In this document: positions 17,799 to 25,895 of the stretch, piece by piece
How positions within the stretch are numbered: position 1 is the first letter of the stretch
How the letters are laid out: each line of letters opens with the position of its first letter
Assembly: GCA_030148605.1 (NCBI GenBank)
Contig: JASBTD010000063.1
Span: 62,001 to 126,000, forward strand
Length of the DNA stretch: 64,000 nt
From: Erythrobacter sp.
GTDB lineage: Bacteria > Pseudomonadota > Alphaproteobacteria > Sphingomonadales > Sphingomonadaceae
Direction of reading: 5' to 3'
Notes under the pieces: model-generated
Databases searched by the model: none
The model's input: only the letters and a program-made list of their open reading frames with translations
Told to the model about the DNA's origin: nothing
Made by a program: the position numbers and the translations under genes

Positions 17799-18526
17799 TG
17801 CGAGCGGAGCCAGCCAGTGACTGCAATCCGCCCAACCGGTGCGAAAGGCGGGACATAGCTGACCAAATGGCTTTGCGGCACTTTGAAAAGATTGAGCGCG
17901 TTAAAGCGCGGGCGGACTCCTTCAATCACGTCGCCTTCGTCATCTAGGAACATCAGATATCCGCCCCAATCGGGATGCCAATCCTCGGGAGCAAAATTCA
18001 GCACATAGGCGACCTCCCACCCTTCTGCGACATGGCTGTCGATATGGCGGCCCAGATAATGATTGGGCGCGTAAAGCGTGGCTTGCCCATCGGCCTTCAC
18101 CAGATCGGCAATGCCGGTGATTTCGCGGGCTAATCCAAGAAATTCCGGCGCATTCAAATGACCCAGCAGCACTTCGTGCGGACTGCCGGGATCCCAGCCT
18201 TCCTGCAGCGCTGTCAGGATTGGGTAATGCGCAAAGCGAAATCCGTATTCCCCACGCGCCGAATTCTCTTGCGCCTGCATCGCAGCGGCATTGATTTTCT
18301 GCTGCCCTTCGGGAGTGCGCGCTTCTTCCATGCGGAAGCTTTGACGGGTTTCATCGCCAGCGCCGGTCGCCATGCCCCATGGTGTGCCCTTGGTCAGAAC
18401 ATGCAGGACTTCTCGCGCTGTCTCATCGGTCAGCACATTGCGAATCTGCACCCGCCCGGTTTCAGCAAACCGCTGAGCCAGCGCAGCGCGATCAAGCGTG
18501 GGGTTGAGTTCAAACAGCTTCTTCAT
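17795..18526 (-). CDS. 2OG-Fe(II) oxygenase (prolyl-hydroxylase-like)
   Basis: About 243 residues, counting from the ATG at 18524-18526 (MKKLFELNP...). A longer open frame exists but its extra N-terminus looks non-coding. The facial triad and co-substrate residues are visible: H161-x-D163 in 'GRHIDSHVAEGW', H220 in 'VPQSHLVSYV' and R233 in 'VGRIAVTGW'. The DWGGYLMFLD segment is typical of P4Hc/Ofd1-type double-stranded beta-helix enzymes. These use 2-oxoglutarate and O2 to hydroxylate, most often, protein side chains. It is the first gene of the overlapping operon and shares a divergent promoter region with the thiolase gene. Confidence 0.85.
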   Translation of the reverse strand: MKKLFELNPTLDRAALAQRFAETGRVQIRNVLTDETAREVLHVLTKGTPWGMATGAGDETRQSFRMEEARTPEGQQKINAAAMQAQENSARGEYGFRFAHYPILTALQEGWDPGSPHEVLLGHLNAPEFLGLAREITGIADLVKADGQATLYAPNHYLGRHIDSHVAEGWEVAYVLNFAPEDWHPDWGGYLMFLDDEGDVIEGVRPRFNALNLFKVPQSHLVSYVPPFAPVGRIAVTGWLRSQ

Positions 18527-18658
18527 TGCATCGCGTCCAGATATCCGCGTTGTGCCTGCCATTCGCACCACCGCATGGCAAGGACAGTCCGCCACCGGTA
18601 CCTGATTTGCGTGCTTGATTCCGGCGGCTGGCTCCAATAGGTCAGTGGCAAAGAGCAA

Positions 18659-18672
18659 CGTTTACGTAAACG
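18659..18672. promoter_or_regulatory. Perfect 14-bp palindrome, probable operator
   Basis: CGTTTACGTAAACG reads identically on both strands. It lies 16 bp before the thiolase ATG and in the divergent gap before the oxygenase operon. The TTTACGTAAA core resembles sites known for regulators of acyl-CoA and branched-chain catabolism (LiuR-type, recalled by eye), which would suit the thiolase. The protein that binds it is not identified. Confidence 0.5.
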
Positions 18673-18688
18673 AGAGGAAACCCCCGTC

Positions 18689-19861
18689 ATGCCAACAGCC
18701 TATATCGTCGAAGCCGTCCGTACAGCAGGGGGACGCCGCGGCGGTCGCCTTGCCGGGGTTCATCCCGTCGATCTGCTCGCGAAATCGCTGGATGCGATCG
18801 TAGAACGCTCTGGGGTTGACCCCAATACCATTGATGATGTTGTTACTGGCTGTGTCAGCCAAGCGGGTGAACAGGCGATGCAGGTTGGGCGCATGGGCGT
18901 GCTCGCATCGAAACTGCTTCCGCAATCGACCCCGGCGGTCACGATTGATCGCCAGTGCGGCTCCTCACAGCAAGCCATTCAGTTCGCCGCTCAAGCGGTG
19001 ATGAGCGGTACACAGGATATCGTAATCGCCAGCGGTGTTGAAAGCATGACCCGCGTGCCGATGGGTACCAATGCGACCTTACACATGAAAGAAGGGCTGG
19101 GGCACTACAAATCGCCGGGCCTGGAAGAGAAATACCCCAAGGTGCAATTCTCGCAGTTCATGGGCGCGGAAATGATTGCGCAAAAACACGGCTTTGAAAA
19201 AGATGCGCTCGACCAGTTCAGCCTCGACAGCCACAAAAAAGCGATTGCTGCAACCGAGGCAGGCGCGTTCGAAAACGAGATTGTGCCCATCGAGGTGGAA
19301 ACTGCAGATGGAACCGAAATGCACACGGTTGACGAAGGCATCCGGTTCGACGCGACGCTGGAAGGGATCGCCGGGGTCAAATTGCTTGCGCCCGATGGCC
19401 GCATCACCGCTGCCTCTGCAAGCCAGATTTGCGACGGTTCGTCGGCGGTGCTGGTAGTGAGCGAAGAAGCGCTCAAGACGCACGGCCTCACCCCGATCGC
19501 ACGCATTCACAACCTGACCGTGACAGCAGGCGATCCGGTGATCATGCTGGAGGAACCGCTGTTCGCCACTGATCGCGCGCTTGAGCGTGCGGGCATGAAG
19601 ATGAGCGATATCGATCTTTACGAGGTAAATGAGGCATTCGCTTCGGTTCCGCTTGCATGGCTCAAGCACACCGGTGCCGATCCGGACAAGCTCAATGTCC
19701 ATGGCGGCGCGATTGCGCTTGGCCACCCGCTTGGCGCATCAGGCACCAAGCTGATGGCGACGCTGGTCCATGCATTGAAGCGCCACGGCAAGAAATACGG
19801 TTTGCAGACGATGTGCGAAGGCGGCGGTGTCGCCAATGTCACCATCGTTGAAAGAGTTTGA
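18689..19861 (+). CDS. Acetyl-CoA acetyltransferase / 3-ketoacyl-CoA thiolase
   Basis: 390 residues, the usual length for degradative or biosynthetic thiolases. The acyl-accepting Cys is C90 in 'IDRQCGSSQQA'. 'NVHGGAIALGHPLGASG' supplies the active-site His, and 'MCEGGGVANVTIVE' the second Cys at the C-terminus. The enzyme cleaves or forms 3-ketoacyl-CoA in the cytoplasm. GAGAGGA sits upstream of the ATG. An SDR resembling type-2 3-hydroxyacyl-CoA dehydrogenase follows 94 bp downstream, so the two likely act in one beta-oxidation-like branch, possibly under the palindrome just upstream. Confidence 0.93.
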   Translation: MPTAYIVEAVRTAGGRRGGRLAGVHPVDLLAKSLDAIVERSGVDPNTIDDVVTGCVSQAGEQAMQVGRMGVLASKLLPQSTPAVTIDRQCGSSQQAIQFAAQAVMSGTQDIVIASGVESMTRVPMGTNATLHMKEGLGHYKSPGLEEKYPKVQFSQFMGAEMIAQKHGFEKDALDQFSLDSHKKAIAATEAGAFENEIVPIEVETADGTEMHTVDEGIRFDATLEGIAGVKLLAPDGRITAASASQICDGSSAVLVVSEEALKTHGLTPIARIHNLTVTAGDPVIMLEEPLFATDRALERAGMKMSDIDLYEVNEAFASVPLAWLKHTGADPDKLNVHGGAIALGHPLGASGTKLMATLVHALKRHGKKYGLQTMCEGGGVANVTIVERV

Positions 19862-19871
19862 TCTGTCGCGA

Positions 19872-19932
19872 TTCCCCGCGCAGGCGGGGAACTCTGGCAG
19901 GATGTGATTCAGATCCCCGCCTTCGCGGGGAT
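19872..19932. repeat. Pair of REP-like GC-rich hairpins
   Basis: Two 8-bp-stem hairpins with 4-nt loops: 19872-19891 (ttccccgc-gcag-gcggggaa) and 19913-19932 (atccccgc-cttc-gcggggat), 21 bp apart in related orientation. They look like the short interspersed palindromes common in sphingomonad intergenic DNA. They separate the thiolase and SDR genes and could also dampen transcription. I saw no second copy in the window. Confidence 0.6.
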
Positions 19933-19955
19933 TCACCCTAGAGAGGAAAATTTCA

Positions 19956-20741
19956 ATGGAAGTCAGCAGCAATACCCCAGCCGTCGTCACCGGTGGCGCG
20001 TCGGGCCTGGGCGCCGCAACCGCGCGCGCACTCGCGGCGAAGGGCGCCAAGGTCGCGATCTTCGACATGAACGAGGAGAAGGGCGAGGCCATGGCCGCGG
20101 AAATCGGCGGCGTGTTCTGCAAGGTCAATGTGACGAGCGACGATGATGTCGATGCAGGCTTCGCCAAGGCGCGTGAAGCGCATGGGCAGGAACGCATCCT
20201 TGTAAACTGCGCAGGTATCGGCAATGCGATCAAGACTGCCAGCCGCAGCAAGGAAGACGGATCGATCAAGCACTTTCCGATCTCGGCTTTCGATTTCGTG
20301 ATCCAGGTGAACCTGATCGGCACCTTCCGATGCATCGCCAAGTCAGCGGCGGGCATGCTCACGCTTGAGCCGCTGAGCGAAGACGGGGATCGCGGCGCGA
20401 TCGTCAACACCGCATCGGTCGCGGGCGAAGACGGTCAGATCGGGCAGGCGGCATACTCAGCCTCAAAGGCCGGGGTGATTGGCATGACCTTGCCGATCGC
20501 GCGCGACCTGATGAACGAAGGCATTCGCGTCAACACCATCCTGCCGGGCATCTTTGATACCCCGCTGCTGGCCGCCGCGCCGCAGAACGTGCGCGATGCG
20601 CTGGCGGCTAGCGTGCCGTTCCCCAAGCGGCTCGGCATTCCAGAGGAATATGCCAAACTGGCGATGTGCATGATCGAAACCGGCTATTTCAACGGTGAAG
20701 ACGTGCGTCTTGACGGTGCGATCCGGATGGCACCGCGCTAA
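19956..20741 (+). CDS. Short-chain dehydrogenase, 3-hydroxyacyl-CoA dehydrogenase type-2-like
   Basis: 261 residues with a Rossmann NAD-binding motif 'VTGGASGLGAATARALA', 'LVNCAGIGNA' and the catalytic 'YSASKAG' preceded by 'NTASVAG'. The 'PGIFDTPLL' and 'FPKRLGIPEEYAKL' segments are characteristic of the HSD17B10/3-hydroxy-2-methylbutyryl-CoA dehydrogenase group. It probably oxidises a 3-hydroxyacyl-CoA with NAD+, supplying the thiolase encoded upstream. The ATG is preceded by GAGAGGAAAA. A terminator hairpin follows. Confidence 0.9.
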   Translation: MEVSSNTPAVVTGGASGLGAATARALAAKGAKVAIFDMNEEKGEAMAAEIGGVFCKVNVTSDDDVDAGFAKAREAHGQERILVNCAGIGNAIKTASRSKEDGSIKHFPISAFDFVIQVNLIGTFRCIAKSAAGMLTLEPLSEDGDRGAIVNTASVAGEDGQIGQAAYSASKAGVIGMTLPIARDLMNEGIRVNTILPGIFDTPLLAAAPQNVRDALAASVPFPKRLGIPEEYAKLAMCMIETGYFNGEDVRLDGAIRMAPR

Positions 20742-20767
20742 GCTTCACAGCGAAAAGAAGACAAAAG

Positions 20768-20805
20768 ATCGCCGTCCGCACCATTTGGCTCGGGCGGCGA
20801 TTTTT
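20768..20805 (+). terminator. Rho-independent terminator after the SDR gene
   Basis: atcgccgtccg (20768-20778) pairs with cgggcggcgat (20791-20801), including one G-T pair, and is followed by TTTT. The reverse strand also has a short U run, so it may serve the convergent membrane gene too. Confidence 0.8.
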
Positions 20806-20846
20806 GTAGTCACGCGGTGCATGCGTGAGTTTGCTGGACAGTCGGT

Positions 20847-21314
20847 TCAGCCATTGCTTGAATTGCGTGACCAAAGCGAGAATCCGAAGCCGACAACCAT
20901 GGCGAGGAACAGCAGCTGCACGATGGCGCCAGCGGTGCTGGTTGCGAGCTGCAGGAAGGGTGCCCCTTCCCAGATCGTGGTTTGGAGCTTCCGCGCAACA
21001 TATTCGTAGATCAGGATCAGATAGAGCAGCGGGACCATAGAGCGATAACGCAGCAGTGCCATCAGGCCGAGTGCGACCAGGATGAAATGCAGGTTCCCCA
21101 GTTTTGAGAAGATCGACAATACCTGCGCGGCTGCTTCCGGGGGATAACTATCGACCGGGATTCCGTCTGCATTGATCGCGCCATAGCGCACGTTGATGGC
21201 CGTGTTGTAAGCCATGATCGCTTTGAAGGCCGTGATGATCCACAGCAGGACTAGCGCAATCCAGTGTCCTTGATAAGCGTTGTCAAATTGCTTGGGAAAT
21301 ATCTTTGCCAGCAT
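20847..21314 (-). CDS. Hypothetical integral membrane protein
   Basis: 155 residues with about four predicted membrane helices ('WIALVLLWIITAFKAIMAY', 'LHFILVALGLMALL', 'MVPLLYLILIYEYV', 'AGAIVQLLFLAMVVGFGF'). No motif I recognise. It lies 27 bp downstream of another membrane-protein gene on the same strand and both are divergent from an AraC-type regulator, so it is likely the second gene of a regulated two-gene operon. Confidence 0.72.
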   Translation of the reverse strand: MLAKIFPKQFDNAYQGHWIALVLLWIITAFKAIMAYNTAINVRYGAINADGIPVDSYPPEAAAQVLSIFSKLGNLHFILVALGLMALLRYRSMVPLLYLILIYEYVARKLQTTIWEGAPFLQLATSTAGAIVQLLFLAMVVGFGFSLWSRNSSNG

Positions 21315-21341
21315 CTGCGGCTCCTTGTTGGGTGTTGTGGA

Positions 21342-22046
21342 TTAAGCTCTTGCGAAGGTTGGCCAGACTGGCCGCAACCATTGCTTCGCAAATCGGACGC
21401 GCAGGATCCAAAAGACCATGAACAGCACAGTCGCGAGCGAAGGGATGAAAAGCAGCGGCGATCCGGCCATGAAAAAGAACACATCGTCCTGCTGGCCCAG
21501 GAAAAGCGATGTAGCGGCAAGGAAATAGGGCACGCACATGCGCCACAAGTGTCGGGCAATCCGCTGCCGCTGATTCACGTTTTCTCTAAGCAGGAAATGG
21601 CAGTCGAGCAGGGCTGCCATGAGCGCGAAACCGCCAAATACGAAGAAAGGTTGCTGGGAAACGCCTGCTATCATTCCGTCGGTGCTTTGCAGTGCCAGCC
21701 AACCGGTCAATCCAAGCACAACGGCGAGGCTCGATGCGAATATCATGGCTGCCCATTCATAGCGCCGCCACCCGCTACCGCGCGCTGTCATCCATGACGT
21801 CGCAACCAGATATAGCGTAAGGATTGCGCCCATCAGCGACACCGGATCAGGTTCCCACCAAGTGAGAACCGCAGCGCTTGATGCCATGACAAGCATGGAT
21901 ACGAAGAACCAGTTGCCCGCACGCGCGTGCAACGATGCGCTGCCTTTGCGAGCCGTCATCGCCGTCGCTCCAGATATAATGGCGATCGTTCCGGCAATGA
22001 TATGGACAACAATAAGCGGCAGATAGATTAAGGATGAGAAAGTCAC
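21342..22046 (-). CDS. DUF2306-like multi-pass membrane protein
   Basis: 234 residues with about six to seven hydrophobic helices. The opening 'VVHIIAGTIAIISGATAMTA', then 'KGSASLHARAGNWFFVSMLV', matches the His-containing start of DUF2306 membrane proteins, whose function is unknown. A conserved His in the first helix and 'LHARAG' could bind a cofactor such as haem, but this is a guess. First gene of a pair transcribed away from the AraC gene, with a 106-bp shared promoter region. Confidence 0.75.
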   Translation of the reverse strand: MTFSSLIYLPLIVVHIIAGTIAIISGATAMTARKGSASLHARAGNWFFVSMLVMASSAAVLTWWEPDPVSLMGAILTLYLVATSWMTARGSGWRRYEWAAMIFASSLAVVLGLTGWLALQSTDGMIAGVSQQPFFVFGGFALMAALLDCHFLLRENVNQRQRIARHLWRMCVPYFLAATSLFLGQQDDVFFFMAGSPLLFIPSLATVLFMVFWILRVRFAKQWLRPVWPTFARA

Positions 22047-22152
22047 GGTGTTTCCAAGAGATCGGGAGGCATACTTGTCGCCACCGTTCTATCTCACTAA
22101 GACAGTGGGTCCATGACGACCCGTATCAAAAACTTGACCGAAGGTTGCAGCT

Positions 22153-23166
22153 GTGGGTGAAGCGACTGTCGCCGCTGGCGTGGTCCAGGGATTGATCGAT
22201 TTTGCAGTGAGCAAAGGTGCGAATCGCGCGGAGATGCACCAGCTGGCAGAGATTGATCCGTCTCTGCTCGCAGATCATGACAACCGGATCGCGCTTTCCC
22301 GCTATCGGGCGTTGATGGCGGTGGCCATACAGCTATCGGGCGAACCGGCGCTTGCCTTGCACTATGGCGAACAGATCGATCTTTCAGAGGATTCACTGGT
22401 CGGGCTGATTACGCGATCTTCCCCGACCATGCTCGACGCCTTGATGCAGCTAAACCGCTATGGCGAGCTTGTGATGGAAGTCGATACCGGATCAACCCAG
22501 CGGTTCGAGATTGTTCGCGAAACGGGTGAGATTTGGCTGGTAGACAACCGGCGAAATTCTGACGAATTTCCTGAATTGACTGAGACCACGTTCGCGCGCC
22601 TCGCATGCGGCCCCAGGCATTTCACGGACCGACTGAAACCAGGCGCTATGGAGTTCACTCACGCGGCACCTTCCTATGCGGCCGAGTATGAGCGCGTTTT
22701 TCAGGCGCCGGTCGAATTCGAGTGTCGGCGCAATGCGATGAAACTGGATGAGGATTGGTTGACGTATCCGCTCGCGCTGACCCCGCCCTATATGTTTGGC
22801 ATTCTGACTGCCAGAGCGGATGCCTTGCTGGAATCGCTCAAGGCTGAAACGACATTCAAAGCGCGGGTTGAAAGCCAGTTAGCCACCATGTTGCACGAAG
22901 GCGATGTCTCGATTGAGCGGGTTGCTGCACAGATGGCGATGAGCCGGCAAACTCTGTATCGTCGGCTTAAGGCCGAAGGCACTACGTTCAAGGATGTGCT
23001 GGACGAACTGCGCCACCAGCTTGCGATCGGCTACTTGCGGGGCGGAAAGGTCTCTGTGAATCAGGTCGCCTACCTGACCGGTTTTTCAGACCCCAGTGCC
23101 TTTTCCCGCGCATTCAGGCGATGGACCGGGCAAAGTCCGCGAAGGACCAGGTTGAAAACTCACTGA
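22153..23166 (+). CDS. AraC-family transcriptional regulator (OruR/ArgR-like, Arabinose_bd type)
   Basis: 337 residues starting at a GTG at 22153. The N-terminal ~200 residues fit the Arabinose_bd-type ligand domain ('LVGLITRSSPTMLDALMQL'). The C-terminal ~90 residues are an AraC DNA-binding domain with two helix-turn-helix motifs ('ERVAAQMAMSRQTLYRRLKA' and 'VNQVAYLTGFSDPSAFSRAF'). It ends in 'RRWTGQSPRR', the family signature. It is divergent from the membrane-protein pair, the most likely target. The ligand is unknown. Confidence 0.9.
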   Translation: MGEATVAAGVVQGLIDFAVSKGANRAEMHQLAEIDPSLLADHDNRIALSRYRALMAVAIQLSGEPALALHYGEQIDLSEDSLVGLITRSSPTMLDALMQLNRYGELVMEVDTGSTQRFEIVRETGEIWLVDNRRNSDEFPELTETTFARLACGPRHFTDRLKPGAMEFTHAAPSYAAEYERVFQAPVEFECRRNAMKLDEDWLTYPLALTPPYMFGILTARADALLESLKAETTFKARVESQLATMLHEGDVSIERVAAQMAMSRQTLYRRLKAEGTTFKDVLDELRHQLAIGYLRGGKVSVNQVAYLTGFSDPSAFSRAFRRWTGQSPRRTRLKTH

Positions 23167-23353
23167 GCCTTTGGGGCGAGGAACGAAGGCGGCGGCCTTC
23201 GCATTGGGGGTAGCTGGTAAAGATGCTGGTGCGGGTTTCCTACTGACCCCTGATTGCCCTATCGCTTTTGGCGATGACAAAGCCCGCTCAAACCCGCCAT
23301 TGTTCGCCGCGAAGCGCGCTGATTGCAGCGAGCGGTTTTCTTGCCCATGGACA

Positions 23354-23371
23354 GTGTTCCATGTGTTCCAT
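23354..23371. repeat. Perfect 9-bp tandem repeat upstream of enoyl-CoA hydratase
   Basis: gtgttccat occurs twice head to tail (23354-23362, 23363-23371), 29 bp before the start codon. This could be a site for two tandem protein molecules, or slippage. The 234-bp gap in which it lies holds no other gene that I can see. Confidence 0.45.
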
Positions 23372-23400
23372 GCTGTATGATTTGACGGAGAGAAACTGAC

Positions 23401-24273
23401 ATGACCGAATATACCCAGATCATCGTCGACAAAGCCGATGGCATCGCCACCATCACGCTCAACCGGCCCGAGAAGATGAATGCCTACACGCGGATAATGG
23501 GCGAAGAGCTTGCTTCGGCAATGGATGACATTGATGCTGATGACAGCGTGCGGGCGGTGATCTTCACCGGGGCGGGCGACCGTGCCTTCTGCGCCGGGGC
23601 CGATTTGACACCGGAAGGGGGAGGGCATGTGTTCTCCGATCCGACCGAAGTCGAGGATCTGTCCGATCCCAAGGTGCGCGATGGCGGCGGGCTGCTGACA
23701 CTGCGCCTGTTCGAAAGCAAGAAGCCGCTGATCTCTGCATGCAATGGCGTGGCTGTTGGTGTTGGCGCGACCATGCAATTGGCGATGGATATCCGGCTGG
23801 CGAGCGACAATGCGCGCTTTGGTTTCGTCTTTGCGCGGCGCGGGATTGTGCCGGAAGCATGCTCCAGTTGGTTCCTGCCGCGGATCGTCGGGATCAGCCA
23901 TGCACTCGAATGGTGCTACACCGGGCGGGTGTTTGATGCAGCAGAGGCGCATAGTGGCGGATTAGTCCGCTCCATTCATACGCCGGATGAATTAATGAGC
24001 GTCGCGCGCGGCTTGGCGCGGGAGATTGCTGACAATACTTCGGCTATCTCCGTGGCGATGACTCGCGCGATGATGTGGCGCTTGCCATCCGGCGATCACC
24101 CGATGGATGCGCACCGGATTGACAGTCGCGCGATCTATCGCCTGTCGCGTGGAGCCGATGCGAAAGAGGGGATTGCAAGCTTCCTTGAGAAGCGCGCGCC
24201 GCAATATCCGGGCAAGGTCAGCGAGGACATGCCGGACTTCTACCCTTGGTGGGACGAGACGCAATATCGCTGA
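23401..24273 (+). CDS. Enoyl-CoA hydratase/isomerase family protein
   Basis: 290 residues, crotonase fold. 'GIATITLNRPEKMNAYTR' opens it, followed by 'FTGAGDRAFCAGADL' forming the oxyanion hole and CoA pocket. 'SACNGVAVGVGATMQLAMD' is the second oxyanion motif and 'FGFVFARRGIVPEACSSWFL' holds a conserved glutamate of the active site. It hydrates trans-2-enoyl-CoA or isomerises a related acyl-CoA. AGAGAAACTGAC precedes the ATG. A MarR regulator gene follows 52 bp downstream on the same strand. Confidence 0.9.
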   Translation: MTEYTQIIVDKADGIATITLNRPEKMNAYTRIMGEELASAMDDIDADDSVRAVIFTGAGDRAFCAGADLTPEGGGHVFSDPTEVEDLSDPKVRDGGGLLTLRLFESKKPLISACNGVAVGVGATMQLAMDIRLASDNARFGFVFARRGIVPEACSSWFLPRIVGISHALEWCYTGRVFDAAEAHSGGLVRSIHTPDELMSVARGLAREIADNTSAISVAMTRAMMWRLPSGDHPMDAHRIDSRAIYRLSRGADAKEGIASFLEKRAPQYPGKVSEDMPDFYPWWDETQYR

Positions 24274-24325
24274 AATGTCCATGCGCACTTGCCAGCACCG
24301 ATCGTTGCAGTAGTAACCGGTTCCT

Positions 24326-24796
24326 ATGGGGAATGAGGGAACACCGATCGGGCGGCTGGCAGACTTCCTGCCATACCAGCTTTCAGTTACATCCAATGCA
24401 GTGAGCAGCCTGATTGCAGAACGCTATCGTTCGCGCTTCGGCCTGAAGATTGCGGAGTGGCGCGTGATGGCGATCCTTGGCGATGCAGGCTCGGCAACGC
24501 AGCGCGAGCTGACCGAGGCGACACTGATGGACAAAGTCGCCGTAAACCGCGCGTGCAAGGTGCTGGAAGAGCGGGGGCTGGTCATGCGGCAGCCGAATGC
24601 CGATGACGGACGCTCGCACTTGCTGGAGCTGACCGACGAAGGGCGCGCGATCCATGGCGAAGTGATGCCGCTGGCGCGGGCGATGGAAGCGGAGATATTC
24701 GCGACCCTTGATGCGGCCGAGATCCACCAGCTGCAGGATCTGCTACGCCGGATTTTCGCTCAGACTGAAAAGATGCGGCCCGCCCCACGCAGTTAG
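24326..24796 (+). CDS. MarR-family transcriptional regulator
   Basis: 156 residues with the winged helix-turn-helix of MarR: 'LKIAEWRVMAILGDAGSATQ', recognition helix 'MDKVAVNRACKVLEERGLV' and wing 'RQPNADDGRSHLLELTDEGR'. MarR proteins bind as dimers near their own promoters and respond to small aromatics or acyl-CoA. Its position after the enoyl-CoA hydratase suggests control of that gene, which is inference. Confidence 0.88.
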   Translation: MGNEGTPIGRLADFLPYQLSVTSNAVSSLIAERYRSRFGLKIAEWRVMAILGDAGSATQRELTEATLMDKVAVNRACKVLEERGLVMRQPNADDGRSHLLELTDEGRAIHGEVMPLARAMEAEIFATLDAAEIHQLQDLLRRIFAQTEKMRPAPRS

Positions 24797-24810
24797 TGTG
24801 AAGCGGGCCG
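24776..24810 (-). terminator. Hairpin at the convergent marR/tadC end
   Basis: cggcccgc (24776-24783) pairs with gcgggccg (24803-24810). On the minus strand it is followed by catctttt, giving a weak U-rich tail downstream of tadC. It overlaps the last codons of the MarR gene. Confidence 0.45.
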
Positions 24811-24872
24811 TCGCTTGATTGCTCACCCTTTACCCCCTGGGACGAGCAACCGAATTTGTGTCTCTCCAGGCC

Positions 24873-25877
24873 TTACTGACCGGGCTTGGCCGCGAAAGCA
24901 TCGGAGATCGAGCAGGCCGCAGGTCCAAGGATCACGATGAACAGCACCGGCAGGATGAACATGATCAGCGGGACTGTCATGATCGCAGGCAAGCGCGCAG
25001 CCTTCTCTTCCGCGCGCATCATGCGTTCGTTGCGGAACTCGGCTGAGAGCACGCGCAAGGCAGAGGCCAGCGGCGTACCGTAACGCTCGGTCTGGATCAT
25101 AGTGGTCACCACGCCGCGAATTTCCTCAAGGTCGACGCGATAAGCCAGGTTGTCGAAGGCTTTCTTGCGCTCATTGAGGAAGGAAAGCTCGATCGCGGTC
25201 AGGGCAAATTCGTCACCCAGTTCCGGATAAGCGCGGCCCAATTCCTTTGCGACACGGTTGAAGGCGGCGTCGACTGTCAAACCGGCCTCGGCACAGATCA
25301 CCAGCAAGTCGAGTGCATCAGGCAGACCTTTGCGGATTTCCGTGGTGCGCTTGGTGGCCTTGTTCTTGAGGAAGATCTCAGGTCCCTTGTAGCCGGCGAA
25401 TATCACACCGGCCATCGCCATGACCTTCTTCATCTGCCAGTCGGGATAGATCTCGATGACATAGAGCAGGATGAACGCGGTTAGCCCCAGCACGATCGGA
25501 GCAATCATGCGTGCACCGATGATGAAGACAGCCAGTTCCTTGTTGCGGTAACCGGCATGCGCCAGCTTTTGCTGGATGACGGCGATCTGGCTTTCCTGAA
25601 GGACCTTCATGCCCTCCAGCTTCTGCTTCATCTTGTCCGTCGCATCAGTCCTGCGAACGAGGCTGGTGCGCTTCTTGGCGCTTGAAGTGATGATGCCCGC
25701 TTTCAGTTCTTCACGGCGTGCATTCAGCGACTTGACGCGATTTGCCATCGGGTCCTTGACAGTGACCGCAGCATAGATCGCCATCAGCACCGCGAACGCG
25801 GCGATACCGGCCAGAATGGTGCCGACGAGGATAACGTCGAAACCGAGCAGCGTGGGTCCGGAAGGAGTGCCAAACAT
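24873..25877 (-). CDS. tadC: Tad pilus inner-membrane platform protein TadC
   Basis: 334 residues with an N-terminal membrane anchor ('ILVGTILAGIAAFAVLMAIY') and a central GSPII_F domain ('DALDLLVICAEAGLTVDAAF', 'AYPELGDEFALTAIELSFL'). C-terminal helices follow ('LPAIMTVPLIMFILPVLFIV'). TadC pairs with TadB in the cytoplasmic membrane to form the base of the Flp/Tad pilus machine. It is the last gene of the locus, 18 bp after tadB. TadD, E, F and G genes do not follow; the next gene is an unrelated MarR regulator. Confidence 0.92.
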   Translation of the reverse strand: MFGTPSGPTLLGFDVILVGTILAGIAAFAVLMAIYAAVTVKDPMANRVKSLNARREELKAGIITSSAKKRTSLVRRTDATDKMKQKLEGMKVLQESQIAVIQQKLAHAGYRNKELAVFIIGARMIAPIVLGLTAFILLYVIEIYPDWQMKKVMAMAGVIFAGYKGPEIFLKNKATKRTTEIRKGLPDALDLLVICAEAGLTVDAAFNRVAKELGRAYPELGDEFALTAIELSFLNERKKAFDNLAYRVDLEEIRGVVTTMIQTERYGTPLASALRVLSAEFRNERMMRAEEKAARLPAIMTVPLIMFILPVLFIVILGPAACSISDAFAAKPGQ

Positions 25878-25895
25878 GATTTCCTGTTCCCTCGC

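Noticed and set aside
23086-23952. Minus-strand open frame of 288 codons
   Set aside because: Runs antisense across the end of the AraC gene, the spacer and the enoyl-CoA hydratase gene; composition non-coding.
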